A DNA stretch of 47,938 nt from CADEED01 sp035286365 (GTDB lineage: Bacteria > Pseudomonadota > Gammaproteobacteria > Steroidobacterales > Steroidobacteraceae), in contig DATHJZ010000152.1 of the NCBI GenBank assembly GCA_035286365.1, forward strand, positions 1 through 47,938, read 5' to 3'. A program made the translations under genes and the position numbers. The first letter of the stretch is position 1; each line of letters begins with the position of its first letter. The notes under the pieces were generated by a model that was not told where the DNA came from, did not search any database, and saw only the letters and a list, made by a program, of their open reading frames with translations. Shown one piece after another: positions 8,884-17,327 of this stretch.

Positions 8884-8987
8884 GAACTCCCCCGGTGGTC
8901 CGCAAGCGGTAGTTTTCCACAAACCGGCCATGCCTGGGGGGAACCTCTGGCGCGCTCCTGATCGCGCTCTGCGACAATGGCGACGCA

Positions 8988-9077
8988 ATGGACGCCCTGC
9001 TGGAACTACGCGCACGTGTTTGGCTCACGATCTGTATCGGAACCGGGGGCGGCGTCGTTGTCGCGTTGCGCCGGTGA
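8988..9077 (+). CDS. Possible 29-residue hydrophobic leader ORF before the ECF sigma gene
   Basis: An ATG at 8988 opens a 29-codon frame. Its product has an acidic/basic start (MDALLELRARVW) and a hydrophobic stretch ending GGGVVVALRR, enough for one short membrane helix. Its TGA overlaps the GTG start of the sigma factor as GTGA, the same coupling used by many genes here. No Shine-Dalgarno motif precedes the ATG. TGCGACAAT at 8970-8978 could be an extended -10 whose transcript would begin just before it. It may be a leader peptide controlling sigma translation, a tiny membrane partner, or chance. Confidence 0.3.
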   Translation: MDALLELRARVWLTICIGTGGGVVVALRR

Positions 9078-9643
9078 CGGGCGCGCGAATTCCCGTGCTG
9101 CTGGCTGCCGTGCGCAACGGGGAAGCATGCGCCGTCGATGAGCTGTTTGGTCTCCTGTACCCCGATCTGCGCCAGCTCGCGCATTCGCGGCTGCGGCGCA
9201 GCGGCCGATTTACGCTGCTCGATACCACCTCGCTGGTGCACGAGTCGTACCTGCGGCTTTTCAAGGCCGGCTCGCTCGAGGCCGCCGACAAAGGCCAGTT
9301 CATGGCCTACGCGGCGCGTGTCATGCGGTCCGTGGTGGTCGATTTCGTGCGGCACCGCGCCGCCGAACGACGCGGTGGCGACGCGGTGCGCGTCGAACTG
9401 GACGCCGAAGTCACCGCTCGCGCCGATCCTCGCGAGCGCGAAGTCATGCGCATCAACGAAGCGCTCGAAGAATTGAGCGCGATCGATCAACGCCTGGTGC
9501 AGGTGGTCGAAATGCGCTATTTCGCCGGCATGACCGAAGAGCAGGTCGCCGAGGCGCTGCAGCTGAGCCGGCGTTCGGTGGCGCGCGACTGGGAAAAGGC
9601 GCGCGTATTTCTCGCAACCGCGCTGGACGATCGGCAGGGCTAA
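9074..9643 (+). CDS. ECF-subfamily RNA polymerase sigma-70 factor
   Basis: A 189-residue ECF sigma factor of the type often encoded with Ser/Thr kinases. Region 2 is visible as ELFGLLYPDLRQLAHSRLRR...LVHESYLRLF, then KGQFMAYAARVMRSVVVDFVRHRAAERRG. Region 4 lies near the C-terminus as EEQVAEALQLSRRSVARDWEKARVFL. The GTG start at 9074 is inferred from family length and from the GTGA overlap with the preceding small frame; the longer open frame upstream has no family-like sequence. No anti-sigma gene is adjacent. It converges on the membrane kinase, and the stop codons overlap over 9640-9643. This sigma group is commonly regulated by a partner kinase, so pairing is likely but inferred. Confidence 0.88.
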   Translation: MTGARIPVLLAAVRNGEACAVDELFGLLYPDLRQLAHSRLRRSGRFTLLDTTSLVHESYLRLFKAGSLEAADKGQFMAYAARVMRSVVVDFVRHRAAERRGGDAVRVELDAEVTARADPREREVMRINEALEELSAIDQRLVQVVEMRYFAGMTEEQVAEALQLSRRSVARDWEKARVFLATALDDRQG

Positions 9644-12042
9644 CTACCGGGCTGGCTGCATTCGAGCGCCGTCCCCCGGATCTGGCAGCCGTCTGGCGGG
9701 CCATACTTCTGCCAATATGGCACGAGCCCCATCTGTCGGGTGAGCTCCGCAAAGCGCGGATCGGCGCGAAACGCACGCATCTCCGGCACCCAGAAGCCGA
9801 AGTTGAAGGGAATGCCTGCGAGCTTCAGGCGCGCAGACTCCTTAAGCCATCGTCCGCTGGCAAGATAAGCGCGGTCGAGGTCACCGAGCAGCGCGTACCA
9901 GTTCATGGAGAACATCAGCATGGCGAAGGAGTCCATCGCGGCCGGCGCGCGGGCAGTCATTGCATCGAGCGCGGCGATGGCCTCGCTCCGCCGCGTGGGT
10001 TGGGCCAGCGCCTGGTGCAGGAGCCGCACGAGTTCGAGGCCGCCTGCCTGCCGGACAGCGTCCGGCAACGTCAGCGCCTGATATTCCGCGGCCTCGGCAA
10101 AACGACCCGCGCGACGCGCGATCTCGCTGTTGAGCTTTTCCACGTCTCGCGAATCGCCAGGCCATCCATGAGTCATGCTGATGTCCACGTAGTGCATGGC
10201 TTCGCCGTCATGACCCGGCTGCATGCCGAGTGCCACGGCCACCTGGATGGCCGCGCGCGGATGCGTTGGAGTAAGCCGCAGCTGCGATTGAAAGATTCCC
10301 AATGCGGCGCGCAGCCGGCCGGTGGAGTTGAGCACCGCTTCGGCGTAGCGGGCGTGAATGCGGCCCGTTCCGTCGTCAAACCCGAACGCCCTCGCAAACT
10401 GCGTTTCCGCGGCGAGCCACTCGCCGCGATGTGCCGCGATGGCGCCAATCGTGGCGAGGGCGCCAGGATGGCGAGGATTGAGTGCCAGCGCTTTGTGGAC
10501 CGCTGATTCCGCCTGCGCCAGCGAGTCGGGTCGCTCATACCCATTGTCCATGAACATGATATTTGCGCCGGCGAGCACCGCGTACGCCTGGGCGAATTCT
10601 GGATCGCGTGCCGTCACGTCTTCGGTCAGCCGGACGACCTCGAGCAGGTTTTCGGACGTGGGCCGAATCATGATTCCGCGCGCCTGCAGGTATTCGCGGT
10701 AGGCGACGACGTCGCGCGTGGGCGGCGAGCTTGGTACCGAACTTTGCGCCAGGTTGTCGGCGAACGTCTCGAGGGCACGCGCAGTCTCGGCGCTCTGCTG
10801 GCGCGCCCGGTGTAGCGCGAGTCCGACGCTGACGGCGACCGTCGCGATGACCGCGGCCAGCATCGCGCTGAGCACGCGACGATTGCGCGCGGCGAATTTG
10901 CGCAGCCGATACCAGCCGGTATCACGTCGTGCGAGCACCGGAGCGCCGTGCAGGTATCGGTCGAGATCGTCGGCCAGCGCTTCCATGCTGGAATATCGTT
11001 CCGCTGTTGACGCCTTCAGTGCCTTCAACACGATGGTGTCCAGATCGCCGCGCAGGGACGGTGCGAACGCGCGGTTGCGCGCTGCTACGCTCGGCAGCGG
11101 CGGATCGGCGCGTGCCACGCTTTCTTCGGCAGCCGCGGGCGTGGCCCGCGAGGGATACGGCAATGAGCCGCTCAGCAATTGATAGAGCACGACGCCGAGT
11201 GAATAGACGTCCGTGGTGGCCGTCACCGGCGCGCCGCGCAGCTGCTCCGGGGAGGCATAGTCGGGGGTGTGCGCGCGACTGCCGAACTGTGTTGCCAGCG
11301 CTGCGGCAGCTTCCGGCTCCAGTAGTTTGCTGATGCCGAAGTCGAGCAGGTGCACCTGCCCGCCGGAATCGACCAGGATGTTGGAAGGTTTGAGATCGCG
11401 ATGCACGACCTTGCGGGAATGCGCGTAAGCAACCGCCCGGGCGGTCTGCAATGCGATCCTGACGCGCGAGTTCACGTCGGCCCTGCTTGCGTCGCAGTAC
11501 GCGTCGATGGCCTGGCCATCGACCAGCTCGAGCGCCAGGAACGGGCGGCCGTCGCTTGCGATTCCGGCGTCGTAAAGGCGCGCGATGTCGGGGTGTTCGA
11601 GCGATGCCAGGATGTCGCGCTCGCGTGCCATTCGCTCCGCGAGTTCGGGCTGCGCCCAACCGATATGCGGTAGTTTGACGGCGACGCGGCGCTTGAGCAG
11701 GCCGTCGATCCGCTCCGCGACCCACACGGTGCTCATGCCGCCGCGGCCAAGTCTGGTGAGCAGCCGATACGGTCCGACAACGCTGCCGGCCTCGCTTGTG
11801 TCGAGCGGCACTGCGAGCGCCGGGTCGTCTGGTGACAGGGTGAATTGCGGCAGCTGCTGGAGAAAGTCACCGCTCTCGTGGCGTTCCTTCAGCGACAACA
11901 ATTCACGCAGCGTGCCCGAAAGCTGCGCAGGATCTGCTGCGAGTTCCGCGAGCCACGATTCGCGTGCCAACGGCGGTAGTTCGAGCGCGGTGTCGAGCAG
12001 CGCAAACAACCGACGCCAGTCTTCATTGGAATGGTTTCGCAT
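9640..12042 (-). CDS. Transmembrane Ser/Thr protein kinase with C-terminal TPR-like region
   Basis: An 800-residue Hanks-type kinase. Residues ~1-85 are a helical N-terminal segment typical of ECF-linked kinases. The kinase domain (~90-365) has every key motif: LGRGGMSTVW loop, VAVK lysine, VVHRDLKPSN catalytic loop, LLDFGISK and DYASPEQL. One membrane helix follows at ~390-412 (AMLAAVIATVAVSVGLAL). The remaining ~390 residues contain TPR-like helical repeats (ALALNPRHPGALATIGAIAAHRGEWLAAE) and should be periplasmic. ATG 12042 fits the family opening; ATG 12072 is possible. The gene runs towards the ECF sigma gene and shares its stop region. Likely role: sensing outside and phosphorylating the sigma factor or another regulator (inference). 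Confidence 0.88.
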   Translation of the reverse strand: MRNHSNEDWRRLFALLDTALELPPLARESWLAELAADPAQLSGTLRELLSLKERHESGDFLQQLPQFTLSPDDPALAVPLDTSEAGSVVGPYRLLTRLGRGGMSTVWVAERIDGLLKRRVAVKLPHIGWAQPELAERMARERDILASLEHPDIARLYDAGIASDGRPFLALELVDGQAIDAYCDASRADVNSRVRIALQTARAVAYAHSRKVVHRDLKPSNILVDSGGQVHLLDFGISKLLEPEAAAALATQFGSRAHTPDYASPEQLRGAPVTATTDVYSLGVVLYQLLSGSLPYPSRATPAAAEESVARADPPLPSVAARNRAFAPSLRGDLDTIVLKALKASTAERYSSMEALADDLDRYLHGAPVLARRDTGWYRLRKFAARNRRVLSAMLAAVIATVAVSVGLALHRARQQSAETARALETFADNLAQSSVPSSPPTRDVVAYREYLQARGIMIRPTSENLLEVVRLTEDVTARDPEFAQAYAVLAGANIMFMDNGYERPDSLAQAESAVHKALALNPRHPGALATIGAIAAHRGEWLAAETQFARAFGFDDGTGRIHARYAEAVLNSTGRLRAALGIFQSQLRLTPTHPRAAIQVAVALGMQPGHDGEAMHYVDISMTHGWPGDSRDVEKLNSEIARRAGRFAEAAEYQALTLPDAVRQAGGLELVRLLHQALAQPTRRSEAIAALDAMTARAPAAMDSFAMLMFSMNWYALLGDLDRAYLASGRWLKESARLKLAGIPFNFGFWVPEMRAFRADPRFAELTRQMGLVPYWQKYGPPDGCQIRGTALECSQPGS

Positions 12043-12195
12043 GACGAGCGCCTTGGGGCCGCATCCAACCATACGCCAGGGCGCAGGAGCACGGCAGGAA
12101 AACGGACGAGTGCGGCGAATGGCACATTTCACTCCGCCAATGCGTCTTGATCGGTGGGAACACAACTATTCACCCACTTGGGGACGGACGCTGAC

Positions 12196-13557
12196 ATGAA
12201 ATCCTGCAAGCACCTGTGCGCCATTGGCCTCACGATCGGCGCGATCTTTGCTGCCGGTGCAGCGACCGCGGACGAGCCGCTCGACCAGGCAGTTTCGAAG
12301 GTCCGGCCCGCCAATTCCACCGAGCGGTGCGGCGGCGAGAATTGCGCCGCCGTCGCGCGCGGACTAATCGGCTTTCTCGATCGCAGACTGCACGGCCTGC
12401 AGGGCAACGGCCGCTCCTGCGCCGATTGCCACATGCCCGCCGACAACCTGCAGCTGTCGCCGGCTAGCGCCGAGGCGCGTTATCAGTTTCTGCTGTGGCG
12501 ACGTACCTGGAATCCCAGGGCCGACGACGCATTGTTCCGTCCGATCGATGCCGACGATTTTCGTGTCAACGGCTCGTCGGCCAGCGACTTCAGCAATCTG
12601 CGCGAGAACGGGCTGGTACGGGTGACGATGCCACTGCCCGCAAACGTCAAGCTGATCGATCCGGCGACGAATGCCCTGTCAGACGAGACATCGGTCGACG
12701 TGTGGCGAGCGGTACCCAGCGTCTTCAACGTCAAGCTGACCGGGCCCGACGGCGGCATTCCATGGGCGCGGGGCCCGAACGTGAACGGTGGATATCAGCT
12801 CGACGGACGCAAGGCGAACCTGCAGGAGCAGGCTCTCGGTGCGCTGCAGGCGCACGCCCAGATTGTGAATGCGCCAGCGCCGCGACTGCTCGATGATCTG
12901 GCCGCGTTTCAAAACGTGCTGTTTTCCTCACCGCGAGTGCGCATCTTGTCAGACGTCGTTCGCGCCGGGCAGAGCCCCTTGCCCGATGTCGATCCGCCGC
13001 TGAATCCGCTGCAGGCCCAGGGAAAGCTCGTGTTCAAGCGCTCCTGCGCGCAATGTCACGGCGGCCCGGGCCAGTCGACGATCCAGGCGCCACTGCCACT
13101 GCGCTTCCATGACATCAGCGCGCAGTGTCCGCGTCCCGTGGACACCGTCGTGCCCGCACGTTTCAATTTTGCGCCGTGTCCGGCACGCCTGGCCCGCAAC
13201 TCGCGTACCTATGAGATCACCCTCGCCAATGGCACTGTGGTCAGGCGTACCAGCTCCGATCCAGGCCGCGCCCTGCTGACGGGCTTCGTCGGCGGGCCGG
13301 CGCCCAGTGACGACTGGAACAAGATGGACGTGAACGGCTTGCGCGGCATCGCGAAAACCGCGCCGTACTTCCACAACAACAGCGTCGATACCCTCGAGCA
13401 GGTGGTCGATCACTACATCGAGTTCTTCAAGCGCGCGCAGGTGACGGCGCCGCCCGGCGTAGTGCCGCCCTTCACGACCACGGATGGTGTGCATTTCGAC
13501 CGCCAACCGCTACCCGAGGAGCGTGCCGCGCTGGTTGCCTATCTACGCACGCTTTGA
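12196..13557 (+). CDS. Di-haem cytochrome c (cytochrome c peroxidase/MauG-like)
   Basis: A 453-residue periplasmic c-type cytochrome with a signal peptide cleaved near ATA-DE (residues ~1-27). There are two haem sites: CADCH in the N-terminal third and CAQCH in the second half. The later stretch GLRGIAKTAPYFHNNSVDTLEQVVDHY is characteristic of the C-terminal haem domain of bacterial di-haem peroxidases. Peroxidase activity is possible but not certain. I chose ATG 12196, 14 codons inside the longest frame, because the signal peptide starts there. The gap 12043-12195 to the divergent kinase holds only short inverted repeats and no clear promoter. It is followed by a strong hairpin shared with the convergent acetyltransferase. 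Confidence 0.82.
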   Translation: MKSCKHLCAIGLTIGAIFAAGAATADEPLDQAVSKVRPANSTERCGGENCAAVARGLIGFLDRRLHGLQGNGRSCADCHMPADNLQLSPASAEARYQFLLWRRTWNPRADDALFRPIDADDFRVNGSSASDFSNLRENGLVRVTMPLPANVKLIDPATNALSDETSVDVWRAVPSVFNVKLTGPDGGIPWARGPNVNGGYQLDGRKANLQEQALGALQAHAQIVNAPAPRLLDDLAAFQNVLFSSPRVRILSDVVRAGQSPLPDVDPPLNPLQAQGKLVFKRSCAQCHGGPGQSTIQAPLPLRFHDISAQCPRPVDTVVPARFNFAPCPARLARNSRTYEITLANGTVVRRTSSDPGRALLTGFVGGPAPSDDWNKMDVNGLRGIAKTAPYFHNNSVDTLEQVVDHYIEFFKRAQVTAPPGVVPPFTTTDGVHFDRQPLPEERAALVAYLRTL

Positions 13558-13571
13558 AGGCATCGTGACGG

Positions 13572-13598
13572 GTCGACGGCTGATGGTCAGCCGTCGAC
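13572..13598. terminator. Bidirectional hairpin between cytochrome and acetyltransferase
   Basis: Arms 13572-13583 and 13587-13598 are perfectly complementary over 12 bp with a 3-base loop. One arm contains the TGA stop of the minus-strand acetyltransferase. It lies between convergent genes and could stop transcription both ways. No T-tract follows on either strand, so intrinsic termination may be weak. Confidence 0.55.
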
Positions 13599-14108
13599 GG
13601 GTGCGGACGGAGTAGCCAGGATGAGCTGATACAGCGCGAGGTCCAGCCAGCGCCCGAACTTGAAGCCTGATTGCTTCACGGTGCCGCAATGGGTGAACCC
13701 CAGGCGTTCGTGCAACGTGATGCTGACTGCATTCGATGCATCGATGCCGCCCACCAACACGTGATAGCCCTGTTCCTCGGCCGCCTTGATGATCGCCTCG
13801 AGCAACACACGTCCCACGCCCTGACCGCGAAAGCGCGTGTCGACGTAGACGGAATGCTCCACGGTGTACTTGTACGCGGGGCGCTCACGGAACTGGCCGT
13901 AGCTCGCGAAGCCGAGCAATTCGCCGGCGTCGTTCTCGGCTCCGATGACGGGATACTTCTTCGCGGTTTTGCCCGCAAACCAACTGACCATGTCGTCGTT
14001 GGTGCGCAATCTGTAGTCGTACAGCGCCGTCGAATTTGCGATCGCCTCGTTGAAGATCGCGAGGATGGCGGCGGAATGGCGCTGCGGTTCGCAGCTGATG
14101 AGCTTCAT
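13587..14108 (-). CDS. GNAT N-acetyltransferase (phosphinothricin acetyltransferase-like)
   Basis: A 173-residue GNAT enzyme. The opening ISCEPQRHSAAILAIFNEAIANSTALYDY and the SVYVDTRFRGQGVGRVLLEAII block match the phosphinothricin/amino-acid N-acetyltransferase branch. In the latter block, RGQGVG is the acetyl-CoA pyrophosphate loop. The later LHERLGFTHCGTVKQSGFKFGRWLDLALYQ is the usual C-terminal motif. The substrate is probably a small amine or amino-acid analogue. ATG 14108 overlaps the xylanase stop as ATGA, so it ends the operon lyase - xylanase - acetyltransferase. The longer in-frame extension reads through the xylanase gene and is not real. A link to xylan use is not obvious. Confidence 0.85.
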   Translation of the reverse strand: MKLISCEPQRHSAAILAIFNEAIANSTALYDYRLRTNDDMVSWFAGKTAKKYPVIGAENDAGELLGFASYGQFRERPAYKYTVEHSVYVDTRFRGQGVGRVLLEAIIKAAEEQGYHVLVGGIDASNAVSITLHERLGFTHCGTVKQSGFKFGRWLDLALYQLILATPSAPVDG

Positions 14109-15277
14109 GCAGGAATCCCGGCAATGGCCGCGCGCTTGCGGATCGGCGCGGCCCGGAACGCGGCGGCAATCGCGCCGCGCAGCGGTTTCGATAGATAGTG
14201 ATTGTCGTAGGGCGTGGGGCGCTTTGGCATTCCATCCTTGCGTGGGGTGCGGCCCTGCAGCCACGAATGGGTGTCGATGAGGCCCCAGCACATCACCACG
14301 TTCACCTGCTTGAACGACAGCGTGAGATCGAGAAACGCGCGGCCGAGCGCGGCGACTTGTTGGTCGCGTCGGGCGAAGTCGGCCGGCAGCGTCGCATCGT
14401 GCACGTCGAATTCCGTGACAGCCAACGAGTAGCCCATGCCGGTGACGTCGTCGAGAAACTTGCGCCAGGCTTTTTCATCACGCGTGTCGAAGCTGCGATT
14501 GGCGTTGCTGTCCTGGTTCCCCGAGCCCAGGTGCGCCTGAACGCCAAGCGCGTTCACCGGCACTCCGGTCTTGCGGAATCGTTCGAGCAATCGCAACACG
14601 CCGTCGCGGTGCGCGGCGCTGCCGGTTTCCCAGCCCATGTAATCGTTGTAGACGAGTTCGGTTTCCGGCAAAGACGCGCGCGCGGCGTGGAATGCCGTCT
14701 GCAATACCTTATCGGGCGAGCCCATGGCTTTGGACAGCGGCGTCTCACGCATTTCGCCCGTCACATTGTCGACAGCTTCGTTCACCACATCCCAAGACAC
14801 GATGCGTTTGCCGAAGTGGGACGTCGTCGTCGCGATGTGATCGCTCAGCAGCTTTTCCGCTGCGCTCGTGGGCTGCGCGCCGAAGTCGTAGCCGTCCAAC
14901 CACTTCGGCAGCCAGCGCGGGTGATGCCACAACAGGCAGTGGCCGCGCGTCAGCATCTTGTTTGATTCGGCGAAGGCCAGCAGCGCCTCGGCACGCTCGA
15001 AATTAAATTCGCCGGGCGCCGGTTGAACGGCCGGCATCTTCAATTCGTTCTCGGGAACGATGACGCCGCACTGCGAGCGCACCAATTCGAGATACCGGGG
15101 ATCCGCGAGGCCGCGGCTGCTCAGCGCGGTGCCGAAGTGCAGTCCCTTCGCGTGCGCCAGCGATTCGAGCGAGTCCGGGCCCGCCTCCGAAGCGAGTTCG
15201 TCGGCGCGCAGCGGTGCGGCTGCGAGCGCGACTGACAAGCCGGCTTCGAGCATCTGACGGCGCGACAGGTGCGGCAT
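14105..15277 (-). CDS. Endo-1,4-beta-xylanase, glycoside hydrolase family 10
   Basis: A 390-residue exported GH10 xylanase. The N-terminus MPHLSRRQMLEAGLS is a twin-arginine-type signal, so folded export through Tat is likely. The TIM barrel fills ~35-370. The acid/base is Glu167 in SWDVVNEAVDN and the nucleophile is Glu289 in AVTEFDVHD, both in canonical context. WHHPRWLPKW (~117-126) is the conserved substrate-binding tract. It cuts internal bonds of xylan and complements the GH43 enzyme 5 kb away. ATG 15277 lies one base after the stop of the upstream lyase gene. No carbohydrate-binding module is present. Confidence 0.93.
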   Translation of the reverse strand: MPHLSRRQMLEAGLSVALAAAPLRADELASEAGPDSLESLAHAKGLHFGTALSSRGLADPRYLELVRSQCGVIVPENELKMPAVQPAPGEFNFERAEALLAFAESNKMLTRGHCLLWHHPRWLPKWLDGYDFGAQPTSAAEKLLSDHIATTTSHFGKRIVSWDVVNEAVDNVTGEMRETPLSKAMGSPDKVLQTAFHAARASLPETELVYNDYMGWETGSAAHRDGVLRLLERFRKTGVPVNALGVQAHLGSGNQDSNANRSFDTRDEKAWRKFLDDVTGMGYSLAVTEFDVHDATLPADFARRDQQVAALGRAFLDLTLSFKQVNVVMCWGLIDTHSWLQGRTPRKDGMPKRPTPYDNHYLSKPLRGAIAAAFRAAPIRKRAAIAGIPA

Positions 15278-15278
15278 C

Positions 15279-16103
15279 TCAGTCCTGCAGGAACTTTGCG
15301 AAATCTGCGCTGCCGATGCTCTTGTCCAGGTAACCGAACGTGCCCGATTCGCGAATCTCCCTGGCCGCGTTGATCAGGCCACTCATGGCCGCGCGGTACA
15401 GCGAAGTCGCGAGACTGATGCGACGCACGCCCGCATCGGCCAGCTCCGCGACGGAAAACGATTTGCCGGGGATGCCGACCATGAAGCTCACCGGCTTGCC
15501 GAGGCTCGAACACACCGTGCGGACCGCGGCGAGATCGGGCAGGGCGGGCGCGAACAGAACATCTGCGCCGGCCTTCTCATAGGCCTGCAGGCGCCGGATG
15601 GTGTCTTCCAGATCGTTCCGGCCGTGTAGATAGTTCTCCGCGCGTGCCGTGAGCGTGAAGGGGAACGGCAAGGTCCGCGCTGCTTCTGCCGCCGCAGCGA
15701 CACGCTCGGTGGCGAAGCTCGAGTCGAAGATCGGTGCTTCCTTTCTGCCGGTGGCGTCTTCGATCGAGCCGCCGACAAGGCCGACTCCAGCCGCCATCCG
15801 GATGGCCTTTGCCGTGGCATCGGGCGCATCGCCAAAGCCCTTTTCGAGATCCGCGGAGACGGGCAGGCTGGTCGAGGCGCAGATCAGGCGCGCGTTGGCC
15901 AGCGATTCGTCGATCGAAATACCGTAATCGAGGCGACCGAGGGTACCGGCAGTCGCGCCGCTCGAGGTTGCCAACGCGGGAAACCCCAATGACGCGAGAA
16001 TCTTCGCCGAACCGCCGTCCCAGCAGTTCGCGATGACAAAGGTGCCCTTGGCGTGCAACGCACGAAATCGCTGCGCGCGTTCTGCTTGAGCCTTTTCGTC
16101 CAT
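15279..16103 (-). CDS. Isocitrate lyase / PEP mutase superfamily protein
   Basis: A 274-residue TIM-barrel protein of the isocitrate lyase/phosphoenolpyruvate mutase superfamily. The start FRALHAKGTFVIANCWDGGSAKILASLGFPALATSS, the metal and substrate motif SADLEKGFGD and the GGSIEDATG block define it. Relatives include 2,3-dimethylmalate lyase, oxaloacetate decarboxylase and phosphonopyruvate enzymes; which reaction applies is not readable here. ATG 16103 has GGAGG five bases upstream, but that ribosome binding site sits inside a 6-bp hairpin. It heads an operon with the xylanase and the acetyltransferase. Confidence 0.83.
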   Translation of the reverse strand: MDEKAQAERAQRFRALHAKGTFVIANCWDGGSAKILASLGFPALATSSGATAGTLGRLDYGISIDESLANARLICASTSLPVSADLEKGFGDAPDATAKAIRMAAGVGLVGGSIEDATGRKEAPIFDSSFATERVAAAAEAARTLPFPFTLTARAENYLHGRNDLEDTIRRLQAYEKAGADVLFAPALPDLAAVRTVCSSLGKPVSFMVGIPGKSFSVAELADAGVRRISLATSLYRAAMSGLINAAREIRESGTFGYLDKSIGSADFAKFLQD

Positions 16104-16105
16104 GT

Positions 16106-16123
16106 CGCCTCCGAATAGAGGCG
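16106..16123 (-). promoter_or_regulatory. Ribosome binding site held in a short hairpin upstream of the lyase gene
   Basis: On the minus strand CGCCTC and GAGGCG pair across a 6-base loop, and the second arm contains the GGAGG that should position the ribosome for ATG 16103. A 6-bp GC-rich stem could reduce translation until opened. It is too short to call a riboswitch or thermometer. Confidence 0.35.
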
Positions 16124-16193
16124 GGTAGTCTAGCGATTGCGCGCGGCTACGTAATCCATGACAGGTTGCAAGGCGTCGCTCCCGCTTTCGGGA

Positions 16194-17327
16194 TCAGTCC
16201 AGGCGTTTTTTGAAGCGCGCCACTGCGATGCCGAGCATCACGCCCAAGAACAGGGCGAGCTTGGCGAGCTGCGGCCACACCTCGGGCAGTTCGGCGCCGC
16301 GCAGCATGATGCCGCGTACGATCACGTTGAAATGCGTGAGCGGAAGCACCTGCGCGATCCACTGGGCGACTACGGGCATGCCTTCGAACGGGAACATGAA
16401 GCCCGAGAGCAGGATCGAGGGCAGCAAGGTGACGAACGCGAGTTGAAACGCCTGGAATTGCGTTTGCGCCAAGGTCGAGACGAACAGCCCCAGCCCCAGC
16501 GATGCCGCTATGAACAGGAGCGTTGCGGCATACAGATTCGCGAGGTTGCCGACCACGGGCACGTTGAACAGATACGAACCCACGATGAGGATCAGCGTGG
16601 TCTGGATCAGGCCGATGCCGACATAAGGTAGTAGTTTGCCCACCATGAGCTCGAGCCGCCCGAGCGGCGTCGCGATCAGCAGTTCGAGATTGCCGCGCTC
16701 GCGTTCGCGCACGATGGCGCCGGAGGTGAACAACACCATCGTCATGGAGAGAATCACTCCGATCAGCGCCGGCACGATCTGCACGGCCGTGCGTTTTTCG
16801 GGGTTGTACAAGGTGCGGATCTCGATGCGGCGCGGTTCCATGCGCTTGCCGCCGGAATAGGGCCCTTCCCCGTGACGGGCAAGAATGGGCATTGCAGCGA
16901 TGCCACCGGCCACGCCGGCGAGGCTGGGCTGCGCGCCGTCGACCAGGATCTGCACGACGGGCCGGGTGTCCGATTGCAGGCGGCGCTCGAAATCGTGAGG
17001 AATCACCACCGCCATGCTGGCGCGTCCCTCGCGCATGAGCCGGTCGAGCTCGGCGGACGAGGCGGTGGTGTGGCTCACGCGGACCACCTGCGTGGCGCGC
17101 AACTGGGCGATGAACTCGCGCGACATCGACGTGTTGGCGTCGTCCTGGATCACGGTCGCGAGATTGCGCACGTCGTAATTGATGGCGTAGCCAAACAACG
17201 TGATCTGCAGGAGCGGCACGCCGACGATCATTCCAAACGTCACGCGATCGCGCGACAGCTGCCGCACTTCTTTCATCGCGACGGCGCGCAGCCTGCGCAT
17301 GGAGGCGAGAAACTTGTTAGTTGCCAC
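16194..17327 (-). CDS. ABC-2 type transporter permease (YbhS/YhhJ-like)
   Basis: A 377-residue exporter permease. One N-terminal helix (FGMIVGVPLLQITLFGYAIN) precedes a large periplasmic domain, and five C-terminal helices follow. The signature RERERGNLELLIATPLGRLELMVGKLLPY is typical of the YbhS/YhhJ branch of ABC-2 permeases. I chose GTG 17327, which overlaps the ATPase gene by 11 bases. It gives an N-terminus (FLASMRRLRAVAMKEVRQLSRD) like that of E. coli YbhS; ATG 17300 is an alternative. Only one permease gene is present, so it probably homodimerises. A small stem-loop (16180-16193) directly follows its stop. The substrate is unknown; relatives export drugs or cations. Confidence 0.87.
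   Translation of the reverse strand: MATNKFLASMRRLRAVAMKEVRQLSRDRVTFGMIVGVPLLQITLFGYAINYDVRNLATVIQDDANTSMSREFIAQLRATQVVRVSHTTASSAELDRLMREGRASMAVVIPHDFERRLQSDTRPVVQILVDGAQPSLAGVAGGIAAMPILARHGEGPYSGGKRMEPRRIEIRTLYNPEKRTAVQIVPALIGVILSMTMVLFTSGAIVRERERGNLELLIATPLGRLELMVGKLLPYVGIGLIQTTLILIVGSYLFNVPVVGNLANLYAATLLFIAASLGLGLFVSTLAQTQFQAFQLAFVTLLPSILLSGFMFPFEGMPVVAQWIAQVLPLTHFNVIVRGIMLRGAELPEVWPQLAKLALFLGVMLGIAVARFKKRLD

Noticed and set aside
12147..12190. Possible ECF-type promoter (GGGAACA) before the cytochrome gene
   Set aside because: A GGAAC-like -35 is present, but no convincing -10 lies at the right distance.
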